Assembly (NCBI RefSeq): GCF_039540195.1
Contig: NZ_BAABEO010000034.1
Span: 62,001 to 126,000 of the forward strand
DNA from: Zafaria ginkgonis
GTDB lineage: Bacteria > Actinomycetota > Actinomycetes > Actinomycetales > Micrococcaceae
Length of the DNA stretch: 64,000 nucleotides
Reading direction: 5' to 3'
The translations under genes and the position numbers were made by a program. Below are positions 1-8,305 of the stretch, in pieces (the first letter of the stretch is position 1; each line of letters starts with the position of its first letter). The notes under the pieces were generated by a model. That model saw only the letters and a list, made by a program, of their open reading frames with translations. It was not told where the DNA came from and did not search any database.

Positions 1-459
1 GCGTGGGCCGGCTTCTGGGGGTACCCGGCTCCGGCCCTGGTCGGAGCCGTACTGGTGTGGTCGGCCTGCGCCGGGTGGGCCGGCGCGGCCATGTCCCTGG
101 GTGCCCTGATCCTGCTGGCGGCGTTGCTGTTCATCCGCAACCTCGCCGGAGTCCTCATTGCCGTGGGCTGCGCCGTCGTGGCCCAACTGCTGGTGATGTT
201 CACCCCAAAGGAAGCGATCGCCTACGTGGTGCTGGCGCTGGGCATCGCCCTGCTGGTCGGCTCCGTGAAGGACTGGTTCAAGGTCCTCTCCGTCCACGTC
301 GGGCGGCGCCACCACGTGCAGAGCTCCGACGCCTACATCCTCTACCGCACCACGGGGGTTCCCTCCGCGGTGTGGCTGACCGGTTTCGCGGTGGTCGTCG
401 CCGCCTGCGCGGGTTTTGCGTTCGCCACCCTCGGGGACGCCGTGGTTTCCTACGCCTAG
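1..459 (+). CDS. M50-family membrane metallopeptidase, C-terminal part (partial)
   Basis: Open from the first base in frame 1, so the N-terminus lies outside the window. The visible ~152 residues are hydrophobic, with four or five likely membrane segments (for example around WSACAGWAGAAMSLGALILL and YVVLALGIALLVGS), then a cytoplasmic-looking stretch (SVHVGRRHHVQSSDAYIL) and a last membrane helix near the C-terminus. This matches, from memory, the C-terminal half of actinobacterial 'peptidase M50B-like' proteins. The zinc-binding HExxH motif would be in the missing part, so catalytic competence cannot be judged. The assignment is family recognition only. Confidence 0.6.
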   Translation, partial: AWAGFWGYPAPALVGAVLVWSACAGWAGAAMSLGALILLAALLFIRNLAGVLIAVGCAVVAQLLVMFTPKEAIAYVVLALGIALLVGSVKDWFKVLSVHVGRRHHVQSSDAYILYRTTGVPSAVWLTGFAVVVAACAGFAFATLGDAVVSYA

Positions 460-580
460 GGCCGCCCCAAGCGCCGGCCACCCCCAATACCGGCGCGCGC
501 CAATGTGAGATGCGTCGCGGGCCCGGCCGTATCCTCTGCTGTAGAGCGTGCAGGTGAACCACCCCGGACGAAGGATGGAT

Positions 581-2011
581 ATGGCCCCGACCCCCACGAC
601 GTTCGACCGCGCCGAGAAGACCGCGGACCGGGAGGCGGTCGCTGCCGCGCTCGCCGGGGCCTCGCCGGCCTGCTTCTGGCTGGATACGGCGGACCGCCCC
701 GAAGCCCACCGGCCGCTCGCCGGGGACAGGACCGCCGACCTGGCCGTTGTTGGCGGCGGATACACGGGGCTGTGGACGGCGCTGATGGCGAAGGAACGCG
801 ATCCCGGCCGGCGCGTGGTGCTGCTGGAGGGCCGCCGCATCGGCTGGGCCGCGTCCGGGCGCAACGGCGGGTTCTGCCAGGCCAGCCTGACCCACGGCGA
901 GGCCAACGGGCTCAAGCACCTGCCGCGGGAGAACCAGCAGCTGATCCGGATGGGGCTGGAAAACCTGCGCGAGATCCGCGAGACCCTGGACCGGTACCGG
1001 ATCGACTGCGACTGGGAGGAGACGGGCAGCCTGGACGTGGCCACCGAACCGCACCAGGTCGACTGGCTCCGGGAGATGGCGGAGGCCGGGGGCGCCGATT
1101 TCCTGGACCGGAACGCGGTGCGTGGCGAGGTGAAGTCCCCGACCTACCTCGCCGGCCTCTGGGACCGCGAGGGCACCGCCATGGTCAACCCGGCCAAGCT
1201 CGCGTGGGGTCTCGCCCGCGCCTGCGGGGACCTCGGAGTGGAGATTTACGAGGGCACCCCGGTGCGTGGCCTGCGCACGGAGGATGCCGGCGTCGTGCTC
1301 TCCACCGACGGCGGCGAGGTGACGGCGGCGAAGGTCGCGCTGGCGACCAACGCGTTCCCCTCCCTGCTCAAGCGCACCCGGCTGTTCACCGTCCCGGTCT
1401 ACGACCACGCGCTGATGACCGAGCCGCTGACCGCCGGGCAGCTGGAATCGGTCGGCTGGTGGCACCGGCAGGGCCTGTCCGACCTGAACAACCGCTTCCA
1501 CTACTACCGGCTCACCGCGGACAACCGGATCCTGTTCGGCGGCTACGACGCGCTCTACCACTTCGGCCGCTCGATGAAGCCCCGGCACGAGCACTCCCCG
1601 GCCACCTACCGCCGCCTGGCCGCCCACTTCCAGGCCACCTTCCCGCAGTTGAAGGAGGTGCGGTTCACGCACGCCTGGGGCGGAGCGATCGACACCTGCT
1701 CGCGCTTCTTTCCCTTCTTCATGCACGCCCACGGCGGCCGGGTCGCGTTCGTGGCCGGCTACACCGGCCTGGGCGTCGCGGCCACGCGCTTCGGCGCGAA
1801 CGTGATGCTGGACCTGCTCGACGGCGCCCGCACCGAACGCACGCGGCTAAAGATGGTGCGGCGCAAGCCCCTGCCTTTCCCACCCGAGCCGCTGGCTTGG
1901 GTGGGGGTAAAGCTGACGACGGCGGCGATGGTCCGGCAGGACCGCAACGCCGGCAAGCGCGGACCCTGGCTGCGCTTCACCGATGCGCTGGGCATGGGAT
2001 TCGACTCCTGA
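581..2011 (+). CDS. FAD-dependent oxidoreductase, DAO (glycine/D-amino acid oxidase) family
   Basis: About 476 residues. A dinucleotide-binding Rossmann motif (VVGGGYTGLW, residues ~57-66) is followed by the acidic end of the second strand (VVLLEG), and WAASGRNGGF resembles the FAD-contacting loop of DAO enzymes such as PuuB (gamma-glutamylputrescine oxidase). The C-terminal GYTGLGVAATRFGANVMLDLL is the usual second FAD-binding segment. The family oxidises amines or amino acids to imines with H2O2 release; the substrate is unknown. I chose the ATG at 581 because AAGGA lies about 6 bases upstream; in-frame starts at 548 (GTG) and 575 (ATG) are alternatives. It stands alone, with a hairpin after it. 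Confidence 0.8.
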   Translation: MAPTPTTFDRAEKTADREAVAAALAGASPACFWLDTADRPEAHRPLAGDRTADLAVVGGGYTGLWTALMAKERDPGRRVVLLEGRRIGWAASGRNGGFCQASLTHGEANGLKHLPRENQQLIRMGLENLREIRETLDRYRIDCDWEETGSLDVATEPHQVDWLREMAEAGGADFLDRNAVRGEVKSPTYLAGLWDREGTAMVNPAKLAWGLARACGDLGVEIYEGTPVRGLRTEDAGVVLSTDGGEVTAAKVALATNAFPSLLKRTRLFTVPVYDHALMTEPLTAGQLESVGWWHRQGLSDLNNRFHYYRLTADNRILFGGYDALYHFGRSMKPRHEHSPATYRRLAAHFQATFPQLKEVRFTHAWGGAIDTCSRFFPFFMHAHGGRVAFVAGYTGLGVAATRFGANVMLDLLDGARTERTRLKMVRRKPLPFPPEPLAWVGVKLTTAAMVRQDRNAGKRGPWLRFTDALGMGFDS

Positions 2012-2046
2012 GGAGCCGTGAATTCACCGGCTGGTCCACGGGCTGG

Positions 2047-2068
2047 TCCACCGGCGGGCGCCGGTGGA
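2047..2068 (+). terminator. Hairpin after the FAD oxidoreductase gene
   Basis: Perfect 9-bp inverted repeat TCCACCGGC / GCCGGTGGA with a 4-base loop (GGGC). It lies 36 bases after the stop codon. There is no T-tract, so it is a terminator-like or mRNA-end stem rather than a classical intrinsic terminator. A short direct repeat (GGCTGGTCCAC, twice) overlaps its left side. Confidence 0.5.
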
Positions 2069-2194
2069 ACGAATCCGTTGCCGCCGGCCGCCGCACCCGT
2101 TAGCGTCGCCTCGACCGGCGGTGCGGCGTCCCTTGTCCACCGTCCGGATTTCGCCGTCCCGTTTTCTTGGACACCGACCACCGGAGGGTAGCTT

Positions 2195-2971
2195 TTGGGT
2201 ACCGCAAACCGCCTTCGGGCCTTCGACGCCCCGCTGATGACCGTGGATGCCTCAGCCCTGGTGGTGGGGGCCTCCGGCACGCTGACCATCCCGTTCCCGG
2301 CGTTCCTGATCGAGCACGACCGCGGCGTGGTGCTCTTCGACACCGGCTTCGCCCCGGAGGCGATGGAGGACCCCCAAGCCTACTTCGGGGAACGGGCGCA
2401 GCTTCTGGACGTCCGGACCCATCCCGGGCAGCGGATCGACCGCCAGTTGGAGGAGCTGGGGTTTTCCACGCGGGACGTCACGCACGTGGTGCTCTCCCAC
2501 GGGCATTCGGACCACGCCGGCGGGCTGTACCTGTTCCCGCAGGCCAGGTTCTTTGTGGGGCCCGACGAGTTCGAATGGTCCCGCAATCCGTCCCCGGGCA
2601 GCGCCCGCTACTTCCGCTGGGAGGAGGACCTGGAGCCGGTGCAGCACTTCGACTGGACCGTGGTCGAGCGATCCGAGACCGACCTCTTCGGGGACGGCGC
2701 GATCACCCTGCTGCACCTGCCGGGGCACACCCCGGGGCAGTTGGCGATGCTGGTCCGGCTGCCCAGCCAGAGCATCCTGCTGACCGGCGACGCCGTGCAC
2801 CTGCGCGAGGCCTTGGCCACGCGCCAGCCCGATCCGCACGACTGGGACCTCGACGAGGCGGTGCGCAGCGTGGACCGGATCGTTGAACTGGGGGAGCAGG
2901 GCCACCGGATCTGGGTGGCCCACGACCCCGAGGACTGGGCGGAGTTCGGTGCCCTGGTGGTGCACGAATAA
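2195..2971 (+). CDS. Metallo-beta-lactamase-fold hydrolase (N-acyl-homoserine lactonase-like)
   Basis: 258 residues. The MBL signature SHGHSDHAGG (residues 101-110; HxHxDH = H102, H104, D106, H107) gives the first zinc ligands; HLPGHTPGQ gives the next His, LLTGDAVHL the bridging Asp, and VAHDPEDW a last His. Spacing and the short PFPAFLIEHDRG start resemble the AttM/AiiA-like lactonase group, but many relatives act on other esters or lactones, so the substrate is open. The start is TTG at 2195: GGAGGG sits 7 bases upstream and no better ATG or GTG fits. Monocistronic, convergent with the ASCH gene. Confidence 0.8.
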   Translation: MGTANRLRAFDAPLMTVDASALVVGASGTLTIPFPAFLIEHDRGVVLFDTGFAPEAMEDPQAYFGERAQLLDVRTHPGQRIDRQLEELGFSTRDVTHVVLSHGHSDHAGGLYLFPQARFFVGPDEFEWSRNPSPGSARYFRWEEDLEPVQHFDWTVVERSETDLFGDGAITLLHLPGHTPGQLAMLVRLPSQSILLTGDAVHLREALATRQPDPHDWDLDEAVRSVDRIVELGEQGHRIWVAHDPEDWAEFGALVVHE

Positions 2972-3014
2972 GGGCGGTGCGCGAATGGGGCTCTCGCCCC
3001 GCCGGACGTACGGG

Positions 3015-3524
3015 TCAGCCCTGGGCGGCGGGATCCGTGTATGTGGGCGGCCAGACGACGCTGAACCGCTCGAAGACGATCTCCAGGCCCTCGTCCCATT
3101 CGATGTCGCGGGACGCGCAGATCCGCTGCCAGTACCGGGTGTGTTCGCGGCGCCACGACTCGAGGCTGCGGTCGTCCTCGCCCTCGTCCCATGCGAAGTC
3201 GGGGTCGGCGCTGTCCAGCGGGCCCAGGCGCAGCTCCAGCGTGCGCAGGATCACCTGCGGCACTCCGGCCCCGTCGCAGGCGATCCAGTGGCTGCCGATG
3301 CGGGGGAGGTCCTGGCCCTCAAGCCGGAATTCCAGGGCCAGGGTTGCGGTGGCGCGCTTCTGTCCGGAGAGCACCAGGTCCAGGAGGGCGTCGGCCAGGG
3401 CCGAGTTGTCACCGAAGTGCTCGGCGACGGGAACCTCGTCGGAGAGAGCCAGCCCGGGATGGGCGTGGAGGTATTGGTCCCAGAGCGCGAGCGCTGCGGT
3501 CTGGTCCGGTGCGGCAAGGGTCAT
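3015..3524 (-). CDS. ASCH-domain protein
   Basis: 169 residues. ASCH-domain features (a PUA-like beta-barrel thought to bind RNA or nucleotides) include VLSGQKRATATLALEF (the TGxKxxT-like segment), ILRTLELR, and the C-terminal WRREHTRYWQRI ... IVFERFSVV. ASCH proteins are proposed RNA-binding regulators; some amidohydrolyse N4-acetylcytidine. Soluble, no signal peptide. It is convergent with the metallo-hydrolase; the start ATG at 3524 is preceded by AACGGAGG on the minus strand. Function beyond the domain is not known. Confidence 0.75.
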   Translation of the reverse strand: MTLAAPDQTAALALWDQYLHAHPGLALSDEVPVAEHFGDNSALADALLDLVLSGQKRATATLALEFRLEGQDLPRIGSHWIACDGAGVPQVILRTLELRLGPLDSADPDFAWDEGEDDRSLESWRREHTRYWQRICASRDIEWDEGLEIVFERFSVVWPPTYTDPAAQG

Positions 3525-3700
3525 CGGCGGCCTCCGTTGGATGGGCTCTGGGGTGTCTCTTGCCCGACATTACCGGGTCCGGATCCGTGACACCCCCCAA
3601 ATTCCGTTGCGGTCGTGGCCGGTGGTGCAGGTGTGGCTTTCCTGGGACGCGCAGCCGCCGCATCCGGTGGATTGTCCTGCGGGCCATCGCCGGTCCCTTC

Positions 3701-4246
3701 TCAGTGCGTCAGGAAGGCCTTGACCACGGACACCGCCGTTGCGACCAGTGCAAGGACGATCCCGGCGAGGACGTTCTTGAAGGAACTGGCGCCGCGTTCG
3801 ATGTGGCCCAGCGCGAAGCCCAAGGCTCCCAAGCGAAAAATGACGAACGCCTCGGCGAAGATCAGCGCCCAGAAGCCGGAAATCCAGCCGATCGAGGATG
3901 CGGCCAGCAGCACGACCGGGACCGTGGCCGAGGACGCGATCGGGCGCCCGTTTCGCAGGTCACGGCGGAAATCCTCGGCAGTGACGTGCTGGCGTCCACG
4001 GACCCGATGGCCAGTGAACTCGGCGAACATGTGGGCGATGTAGGTCGTCACGCCGGTGGCGGCAATCACGATCAGGCCCTTGTTTCCCTCGGCGTCGCCG
4101 GGGTACAGCGCCACCAGTGCGGTGAGGGTCAGGATGTTGCCGTAGACGTAGGCCTCGATGCGCGCGCTGGCGTCCTCAATGGGTAGCTGCCGCAGCCCCT
4201 CTACGGTGTGTAGGGGCTCCTTGTTGCGTCGTGCCATGAACGCCAT
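3701..4246 (-). CDS. Uncharacterised four-helix membrane protein
   Basis: 181 residues (a start at 4237, MARRNKEPLH, is also possible). Hydrophobic segments are YVYGNILTLTALVAL, GLIVIAATGVTTYIAHMF, VPVVLLAASSIGWISGFWALIFAEAFVIF and VLAGIVLALVATAVSVVKAF, separated by a basic loop (RVRGRQHVTAEDFRRDLRNGR). This is an actinobacterial integral-membrane family that I recognise only as conserved and of unknown role. Monocistronic. Confidence 0.6.
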   Translation of the reverse strand: MAFMARRNKEPLHTVEGLRQLPIEDASARIEAYVYGNILTLTALVALYPGDAEGNKGLIVIAATGVTTYIAHMFAEFTGHRVRGRQHVTAEDFRRDLRNGRPIASSATVPVVLLAASSIGWISGFWALIFAEAFVIFRLGALGFALGHIERGASSFKNVLAGIVLALVATAVSVVKAFLTH

Positions 4247-4389
4247 GATGGCAGAGCGCAGCGCCCTGCACGATGGGATTCACAGGGTATTTTGAGGGTC
4301 CCGCGTCCCTCCTAGTCAGACCGAGGGCGTCCGCGGGCGTTCGGCTCCCATGGGCTCCAATCGGTTTGACGGCCCCCCGTGCCCGGCCC

Positions 4390-4416
4390 GTAACGTGGGA
4401 GTCACGTTTTGATAAC
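4390..4416 (+). promoter_or_regulatory. Phased hexamers upstream of the rpf-like gene (possible response-regulator site)
   Basis: Three related hexamers, GTAACG (4390), GTCACG (4401) and GATAAC (4411), are spaced by 11 and 10 bp, about one helical turn, and AACGTG/CACGTT within them forms an inverted repeat. Phased GTMAC-like half-sites are typical of OmpR-family regulators such as MtrA, which is known to control cell-wall and rpf genes in actinobacteria. The assignment to MtrA is inference. The rest of 4290-4487 shows no recognisable gene. Confidence 0.35.
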
Positions 4417-4487
4417 ACCCCGGTTGTTTGGGGGATTGAAACCAGTGACCGAGCCGCTACCCAGCATCGCCAGCAGGCCGGCCTTCA

Positions 4488-4964
4488 GTGAAGTCGATTA
4501 CGACGCCGGGCGATGGCGCAGCGAAAACCTTGGACGGTTTGAGCGCGGGTGGCACCCCCCAAAAATCCATGAAGCAGCAAAACGCTAAGACCCCCCTGAC
4601 CCGACGTTTCCGCCGTGGCCTGGCCGCTGGCCTGGCGGCGGTTGCCCTCACCGGTGCGGCCGCTGGCCTTGCCGCGGCTCCGGCGTCGGCCGCGCCGGCG
4701 TCGGTAACCCCCGCCTCGGCCGTGTCGACCTCCACTTGGGACCGGCTGGCCAAGTGCGAGAGCGGCGGCAACTGGCACATCAACACCGGCAACGGCTACT
4801 ACGGCGGCCTGCAATTCAGCGCATCGACATGGAAGGCATTTGGCGGCAAGGGTAGCGCGGCGCACGCCTCGAAGGCGACGCAGATCGCGGTGGCCAAGAA
4901 GGTCCTCAAGAGCCAGGGCTGGGGCGCCTGGCCGGCGTGCTCGGCGAAGCTGGGCCTGCGGTAA
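4488..4964 (+). CDS. Resuscitation-promoting-factor-like transglycosylase (secreted)
   Basis: 158 residues from GTG 4488, or 131 from ATG 4569 (MKQQNAKTP), which makes a more typical signal peptide. A basic n-region (RRFRRG), a long Ala/Leu core and an ASAAPAS cleavage region precede the transglycosylase-like domain TWDRLAKCESGGNW ... NGYYGGLQFSASTWKAFGG. The Glu in KCESGG is the predicted catalytic acid, and the domain ends with the two-Cys pattern (C...PACSAKLGL). Rpf enzymes cut peptidoglycan glycan strands and promote resuscitation and growth. It consists of the catalytic domain only, without LysM or G5. A strong hairpin follows. Confidence 0.85.
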   Translation: MKSITTPGDGAAKTLDGLSAGGTPQKSMKQQNAKTPLTRRFRRGLAAGLAAVALTGAAAGLAAAPASAAPASVTPASAVSTSTWDRLAKCESGGNWHINTGNGYYGGLQFSASTWKAFGGKGSAAHASKATQIAVAKKVLKSQGWGAWPACSAKLGLR

Positions 4965-5020
4965 TAGCCGGACTTGGCCCGATAGCCGGCTTGGCCGGGT
5001 GACCTGGCCAACCGAAGACC

Positions 5021-5049
5021 CCGGGCCGCCCACCCCCCGGGCGGCCCGG
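5021..5049 (+). terminator. GC-rich hairpin after the rpf-like gene
   Basis: Perfect 11-bp inverted repeat CCGGGCCGCCC / GGGCGGCCCGG with a 7-base loop, 57 bases after the stop codon. A second, imperfect stem (5080-5094 with 5102-5116, 13 of 15 paired) follows. Neither has a T-run. Together they probably end the rpf transcript. Confidence 0.55.
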
Positions 5050-5200
5050 ACGGCCCCATCCCCCCCAGGGGCCGAACCAAGAGGGGCGGACCACGCGAAC
5101 GGTGGCCCGCCCTTCTGGCGCATCTGGGATGGCGTGGCGGCCGCGGCGTAGTGCCTTGCCTTGGCTAGTGCTTTGTCCGTGCCGGGCGGAAAATGGCCGC

Positions 5201-5929
5201 ATGACGCCCTGGATGGTTGACGGGAAAAGGTTCGACTTTCGCCTCATCAATGCACGGAGTTGGTGGATCGCCACGGAGTTGTGCAGACGGCATCCCCAGC
5301 TGACGATTATCGAGCGGCATCCGCCGGACGGTCCGCACGACTCCCTCGCCCTCTTCGACGAGACGGCCGGACACATGCTCATCGACCTCAACCGGGCCGG
5401 GAGCCTGGGGGCCAATGTTGCCGGCGACGGCAAGGACGGTGGGGACGGCGCGCTGGGGTTCGGGTGGGCCGAGGTTTTTTCGACGGAGCCGCTGCATACG
5501 GTCACGCGCTTGGAGTCCGACGCCGGCCTTGCCCCGCCACGCAAGCGCCTGACGACCACCGGCCACCTCCTTACCTACCGGATAATCAGCACGCTGGTCG
5601 AGGCGAGCGCCAACGAGGCGCAACCCTGGGACGTTCGGTCCGCCTATGTGGATGCCCACGGGGAAGACTGCGGTCCGAGCAGGCATCTGTTCGAGGAATT
5701 TCGCGGCGCCGCGGAGCAGCGCGAGCGCATCGGAAAGGTTCCCTTGGGTGACCCCGCCCACGGATTCTGGGCATTCCGCCGTCGGGACCAGGTGGAGTTC
5801 ATGATCGACCACTGGACGATGCTCTACCGCCGGGACCGCGATCCGGTGGAGTTGGAACTGGCCTTCCGCGGCGCCGAGCGCAACCTGTGGAAACTTATCG
5901 GCCAAGCCTTCGCCGACGAATTGGAGTGA
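5201..5929 (+). CDS. Uncharacterised soluble protein, possibly TY-Chap-type
   Basis: 242 residues from ATG 5201 (GGGCGGA upstream; the frame is open further upstream but that part looks non-coding). The N-terminal pattern LINARSWWIATELCRRHPQL ... IIERHPPDGPHDSLALF followed by a polar LIDLNRAGSLGA resembles the 'TY-Chap' (YbjN/CesT-related peptide-binding chaperone) proteins of actinobacteria as I remember them; this is tentative. The C-terminal half (FMIDHWTMLYRRDRDPVELELAFRG) is helical and charged. No signal peptide or catalytic motif. Confidence 0.55.
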   Translation: MTPWMVDGKRFDFRLINARSWWIATELCRRHPQLTIIERHPPDGPHDSLALFDETAGHMLIDLNRAGSLGANVAGDGKDGGDGALGFGWAEVFSTEPLHTVTRLESDAGLAPPRKRLTTTGHLLTYRIISTLVEASANEAQPWDVRSAYVDAHGEDCGPSRHLFEEFRGAAEQRERIGKVPLGDPAHGFWAFRRRDQVEFMIDHWTMLYRRDRDPVELELAFRGAERNLWKLIGQAFADELE

Positions 5930-6051
5930 ACCGAAGCCCGCTCGGAGCAGTGCCTGCGCAGTGGCCGCTGCGGTTGCCGTTACCGGTGCCCGTGCCGCTT
6001 TCGGCCCGACGCAGGAGCCTGGCGCGAATCCCGCCAAGCCCGGAGAGCCAT

Positions 6052-8235
6052 CTAGCGGACTAGGTTGAACTCTTGGGCGAGCAGGGCGATGGCTACAGCC
6101 AGGGCCTCCTCATTGAATCGCTGCTCGTCCTCGCTGAGAGCCGGCATGGTCCAGTCGCTGTCGACTGCCTCCGGATCCCAGCCGGCTTCCCCAGCGGCCT
6201 CCCAAGAATCGTTCCAACCGGCATCGCGAACGGTTGCTGCCCACTCGGCATTTGGGGGTACGTCCTGCACCGCCGGCTGTTCCGTCATGCCGCCAGCCTC
6301 GGGGAGCGGCAGCAGGAACTTCGAGCCCTCTTCGGGCCGGACGTCCGATTTGTCGTCTCTATCGGGGCCGGGCGAGTCGTCCCTATCGGGCTCGGTCCAG
6401 TCGTCCCAGCCGGTGGACCGTACGGGGTGCGGTTCGAATGCCCTGCCGTCCGTCGATTCCCTGCCGCCAGCCGATTCCGTATAGCGCTCTGGTTCCCCAC
6501 ATGCCGCTGATTCGCTAGGCGCCTCTGAGCCGCTACCCGAGGGAACCGCGGTGGGCTCTTCCCGGATCACCAGCCGATGCAAGGCGTCCCAGTCGCTTGC
6601 GGCAACCACGGGATGGAGCCTGCCGGATTCATGCCGGTCCGGAGGACGCGCGGGCTCCGATTTCGTGCCGGATTCCGCGGTGCCGGTGAACCACGGAGCG
6701 TCGGGCTGGGTGGTGCGGGTGGTTCCGCCAAGGGTGGTCACCGTGAAAGTGCCCTCCGGGGTCAACTGGACGGAGTAGAAGCCCAGCGACTTGAAGCGGT
6801 GGTGGCGCCTGCAGGCCGATGCCAGATTGGAGAGGTCCGTGGGGCCGCCGTGCTGGAACTCGATCACGTGGTCGGGATCGCAGCGATGGGCCGGTCTGCG
6901 GCAGCCGGGGAACCGGCAGGTCCGGTCCCGGAGGGCCAAGGCGCGTCGCTGCGCGGGGCTGGGTCTGTAGCGTTCCCTGCCGAAGGCGACCACGGCGCCG
7001 GTCACCGGGTCCGTGACAACTCTGTCCCACGTTGCTGCCAAGGACAGCAATACGGCGGCCGATTCCTGGTCGATGGGACCGAGACCCTGGACCTGGGGAA
7101 CGTCTGCTCCAGGCGGCAGATGCGCGGCGGCGGGATCCAAGCCGTCGACGGGAAACTCATCCGCTGGCCCGGCCCCGGCTGCGGAACTCGCACTGGCCTC
7201 TCGTCCGCACCCGCACCTGCTGCCGGCAGCGTAGCTGGGTACTCCAGGCCCGCCCGGCGTTCCGGGGAGGACGGTGCTGGGAACCGTGACCACAACCGTT
7301 GGCTTGATGTTGTGGATGCCGCTGGCGTCGGGACCGGCCAACAGCAGGTCGGCCAAGATGTCGGCATGGAGTTGGTCTTGGGTGCGCGACTCTTCCGGGT
7401 CCCGGGACAGGATAGCCGCGATCGATTCCAAGCGGTTGCTGATCGCCTCTCCGGCCAAGTTGGACAGCTTGGCCTCCAGATAGCACATGCCGTCGTCGTC
7501 GGCCTCGCTGATCCGCACCTGCCGGCTGGCGCTGGCTTTTTTGGTCCGGGTAGTGAAGGACTCGGGGTGGTGCTTCTGCCGGAAGGTTTTCGCTTTGGAT
7601 TTCAGCTTCCCCGGCGAGCACCCGGCCGCGGCGGCCAACAGGCTGGCACCCAGCGCGGTGCGGGCCGCCGCAGCGGTCTCCTCCGCGGCGCGGACTGAGC
7701 GGGCATGCTCCTCCATGGCACGCTCCCACGACTCGTGTTCGGCAGCCGTGGCATCGGGCGCGGGCTTCTCCGGGCGGGGCAGGTGCGGTGCGGTGATCAG
7801 CGCCGCTTGCTCAAGGATGATCCGCACGTGTTGCGGTCCGATCTCTCCGGCGCGCAAGGCCGCCAGTAGCAGGGGGTGCTCGGATACCAAGGCAATCGCG
7901 CGGCCCAGTGCCATGGATGCCGTGATCGACGCCAGGTCCTGGGCCGCGGCGACTTCCATGGCCGCCCATTGGGAGTCCAGGTCTTTCCTCAGCGAACCGA
8001 CGCGCTTGCTGGTGTCCATGCCCGGCGTCTCCGGCAGTGCCTCCACGTGCCGTGGCACTTCCCGGGCAGCCCAGCCCGCCACCTCCGCCATGCGCTCATT
8101 GACCTCGGCTTCGACGAAGCGGCGCAGTGATTCGGCTGCGGCCAACCGGTCGGCCGCAGTGGAGGCCGCCTCGGGATGCCGGACCACGGTGACCGTGTAT
8201 CCGGGGTACTCGAGGGTGGTTCGACCCGCTTCCAT
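6052..8235 (-). CDS. DUF222 / HNH endonuclease-domain protein (13E12-like)
   Basis: 727 residues. The N-terminal ~430 residues form the helical DUF222 region typical of actinobacterial 13E12/REP13E12-type proteins. An HNH motif follows at roughly residues 440-485: CRFPGCRRPAHRCDPDHV ... LSNLASACRRHHRFK. The Cys pair, DH and RRHH are all present, so the metal-binding nuclease core looks intact. The last ~200 residues are acidic, Ser/Asp/Pro-rich and probably disordered. Such genes are present in many copies in actinobacterial genomes and their role is unsettled. Monocistronic, with a probable leaderless promoter. Confidence 0.85.
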   Translation of the reverse strand: MEAGRTTLEYPGYTVTVVRHPEAASTAADRLAAAESLRRFVEAEVNERMAEVAGWAAREVPRHVEALPETPGMDTSKRVGSLRKDLDSQWAAMEVAAAQDLASITASMALGRAIALVSEHPLLLAALRAGEIGPQHVRIILEQAALITAPHLPRPEKPAPDATAAEHESWERAMEEHARSVRAAEETAAAARTALGASLLAAAAGCSPGKLKSKAKTFRQKHHPESFTTRTKKASASRQVRISEADDDGMCYLEAKLSNLAGEAISNRLESIAAILSRDPEESRTQDQLHADILADLLLAGPDASGIHNIKPTVVVTVPSTVLPGTPGGPGVPSYAAGSRCGCGREASASSAAGAGPADEFPVDGLDPAAAHLPPGADVPQVQGLGPIDQESAAVLLSLAATWDRVVTDPVTGAVVAFGRERYRPSPAQRRALALRDRTCRFPGCRRPAHRCDPDHVIEFQHGGPTDLSNLASACRRHHRFKSLGFYSVQLTPEGTFTVTTLGGTTRTTQPDAPWFTGTAESGTKSEPARPPDRHESGRLHPVVAASDWDALHRLVIREEPTAVPSGSGSEAPSESAACGEPERYTESAGGRESTDGRAFEPHPVRSTGWDDWTEPDRDDSPGPDRDDKSDVRPEEGSKFLLPLPEAGGMTEQPAVQDVPPNAEWAATVRDAGWNDSWEAAGEAGWDPEAVDSDWTMPALSEDEQRFNEEALAVAIALLAQEFNLVR

Positions 8236-8241
8236 GATCCC

Positions 8242-8270
8242 AATTTAGAACTGATTTGCGGATATTGAAA
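8242..8270 (-). promoter_or_regulatory. Probable leaderless promoter of the DUF222/HNH gene
   Basis: Read on the minus strand: TTTCAA (8270-8265), a 17-base spacer, TAAATT (8247-8242), six bases, then the ATG at 8235. There is no ribosome binding site. The same -10-to-start distance occurs at two other genes in this window, supporting leaderless transcription. Confidence 0.4.
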
Positions 8271-8290
8271 GACTTGTTAGAAGAAAGTTT

Positions 8291-8305
8291 CCCATAGTCT
8301 ATGGG
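8291..8305. promoter_or_regulatory. 15-bp palindrome CCCATAG-T-CTATGGG
   Basis: Perfect 7-1-7 palindrome lying 55 bases upstream of the DUF222/HNH start, just before its putative -35 box. It could be an operator for that gene or for something transcribed rightward. Confidence 0.4.

Noticed and set aside
4290..4487. c-di-AMP (ydaO/yuaA) riboswitch upstream of the rpf-like gene
   Set aside because: Such riboswitches are common before actinobacterial rpf genes, so I looked for the conserved CCGAACCC-GTCAGCT-type block and the GGGGGAACC element; neither is present in usable form.
5102..5200. Upstream extension of the 5201 gene
   Set aside because: The open frame continues upstream, but the translation (Arg/Trp/Cys-rich) runs through the hairpin region and lacks a ribosome binding site.
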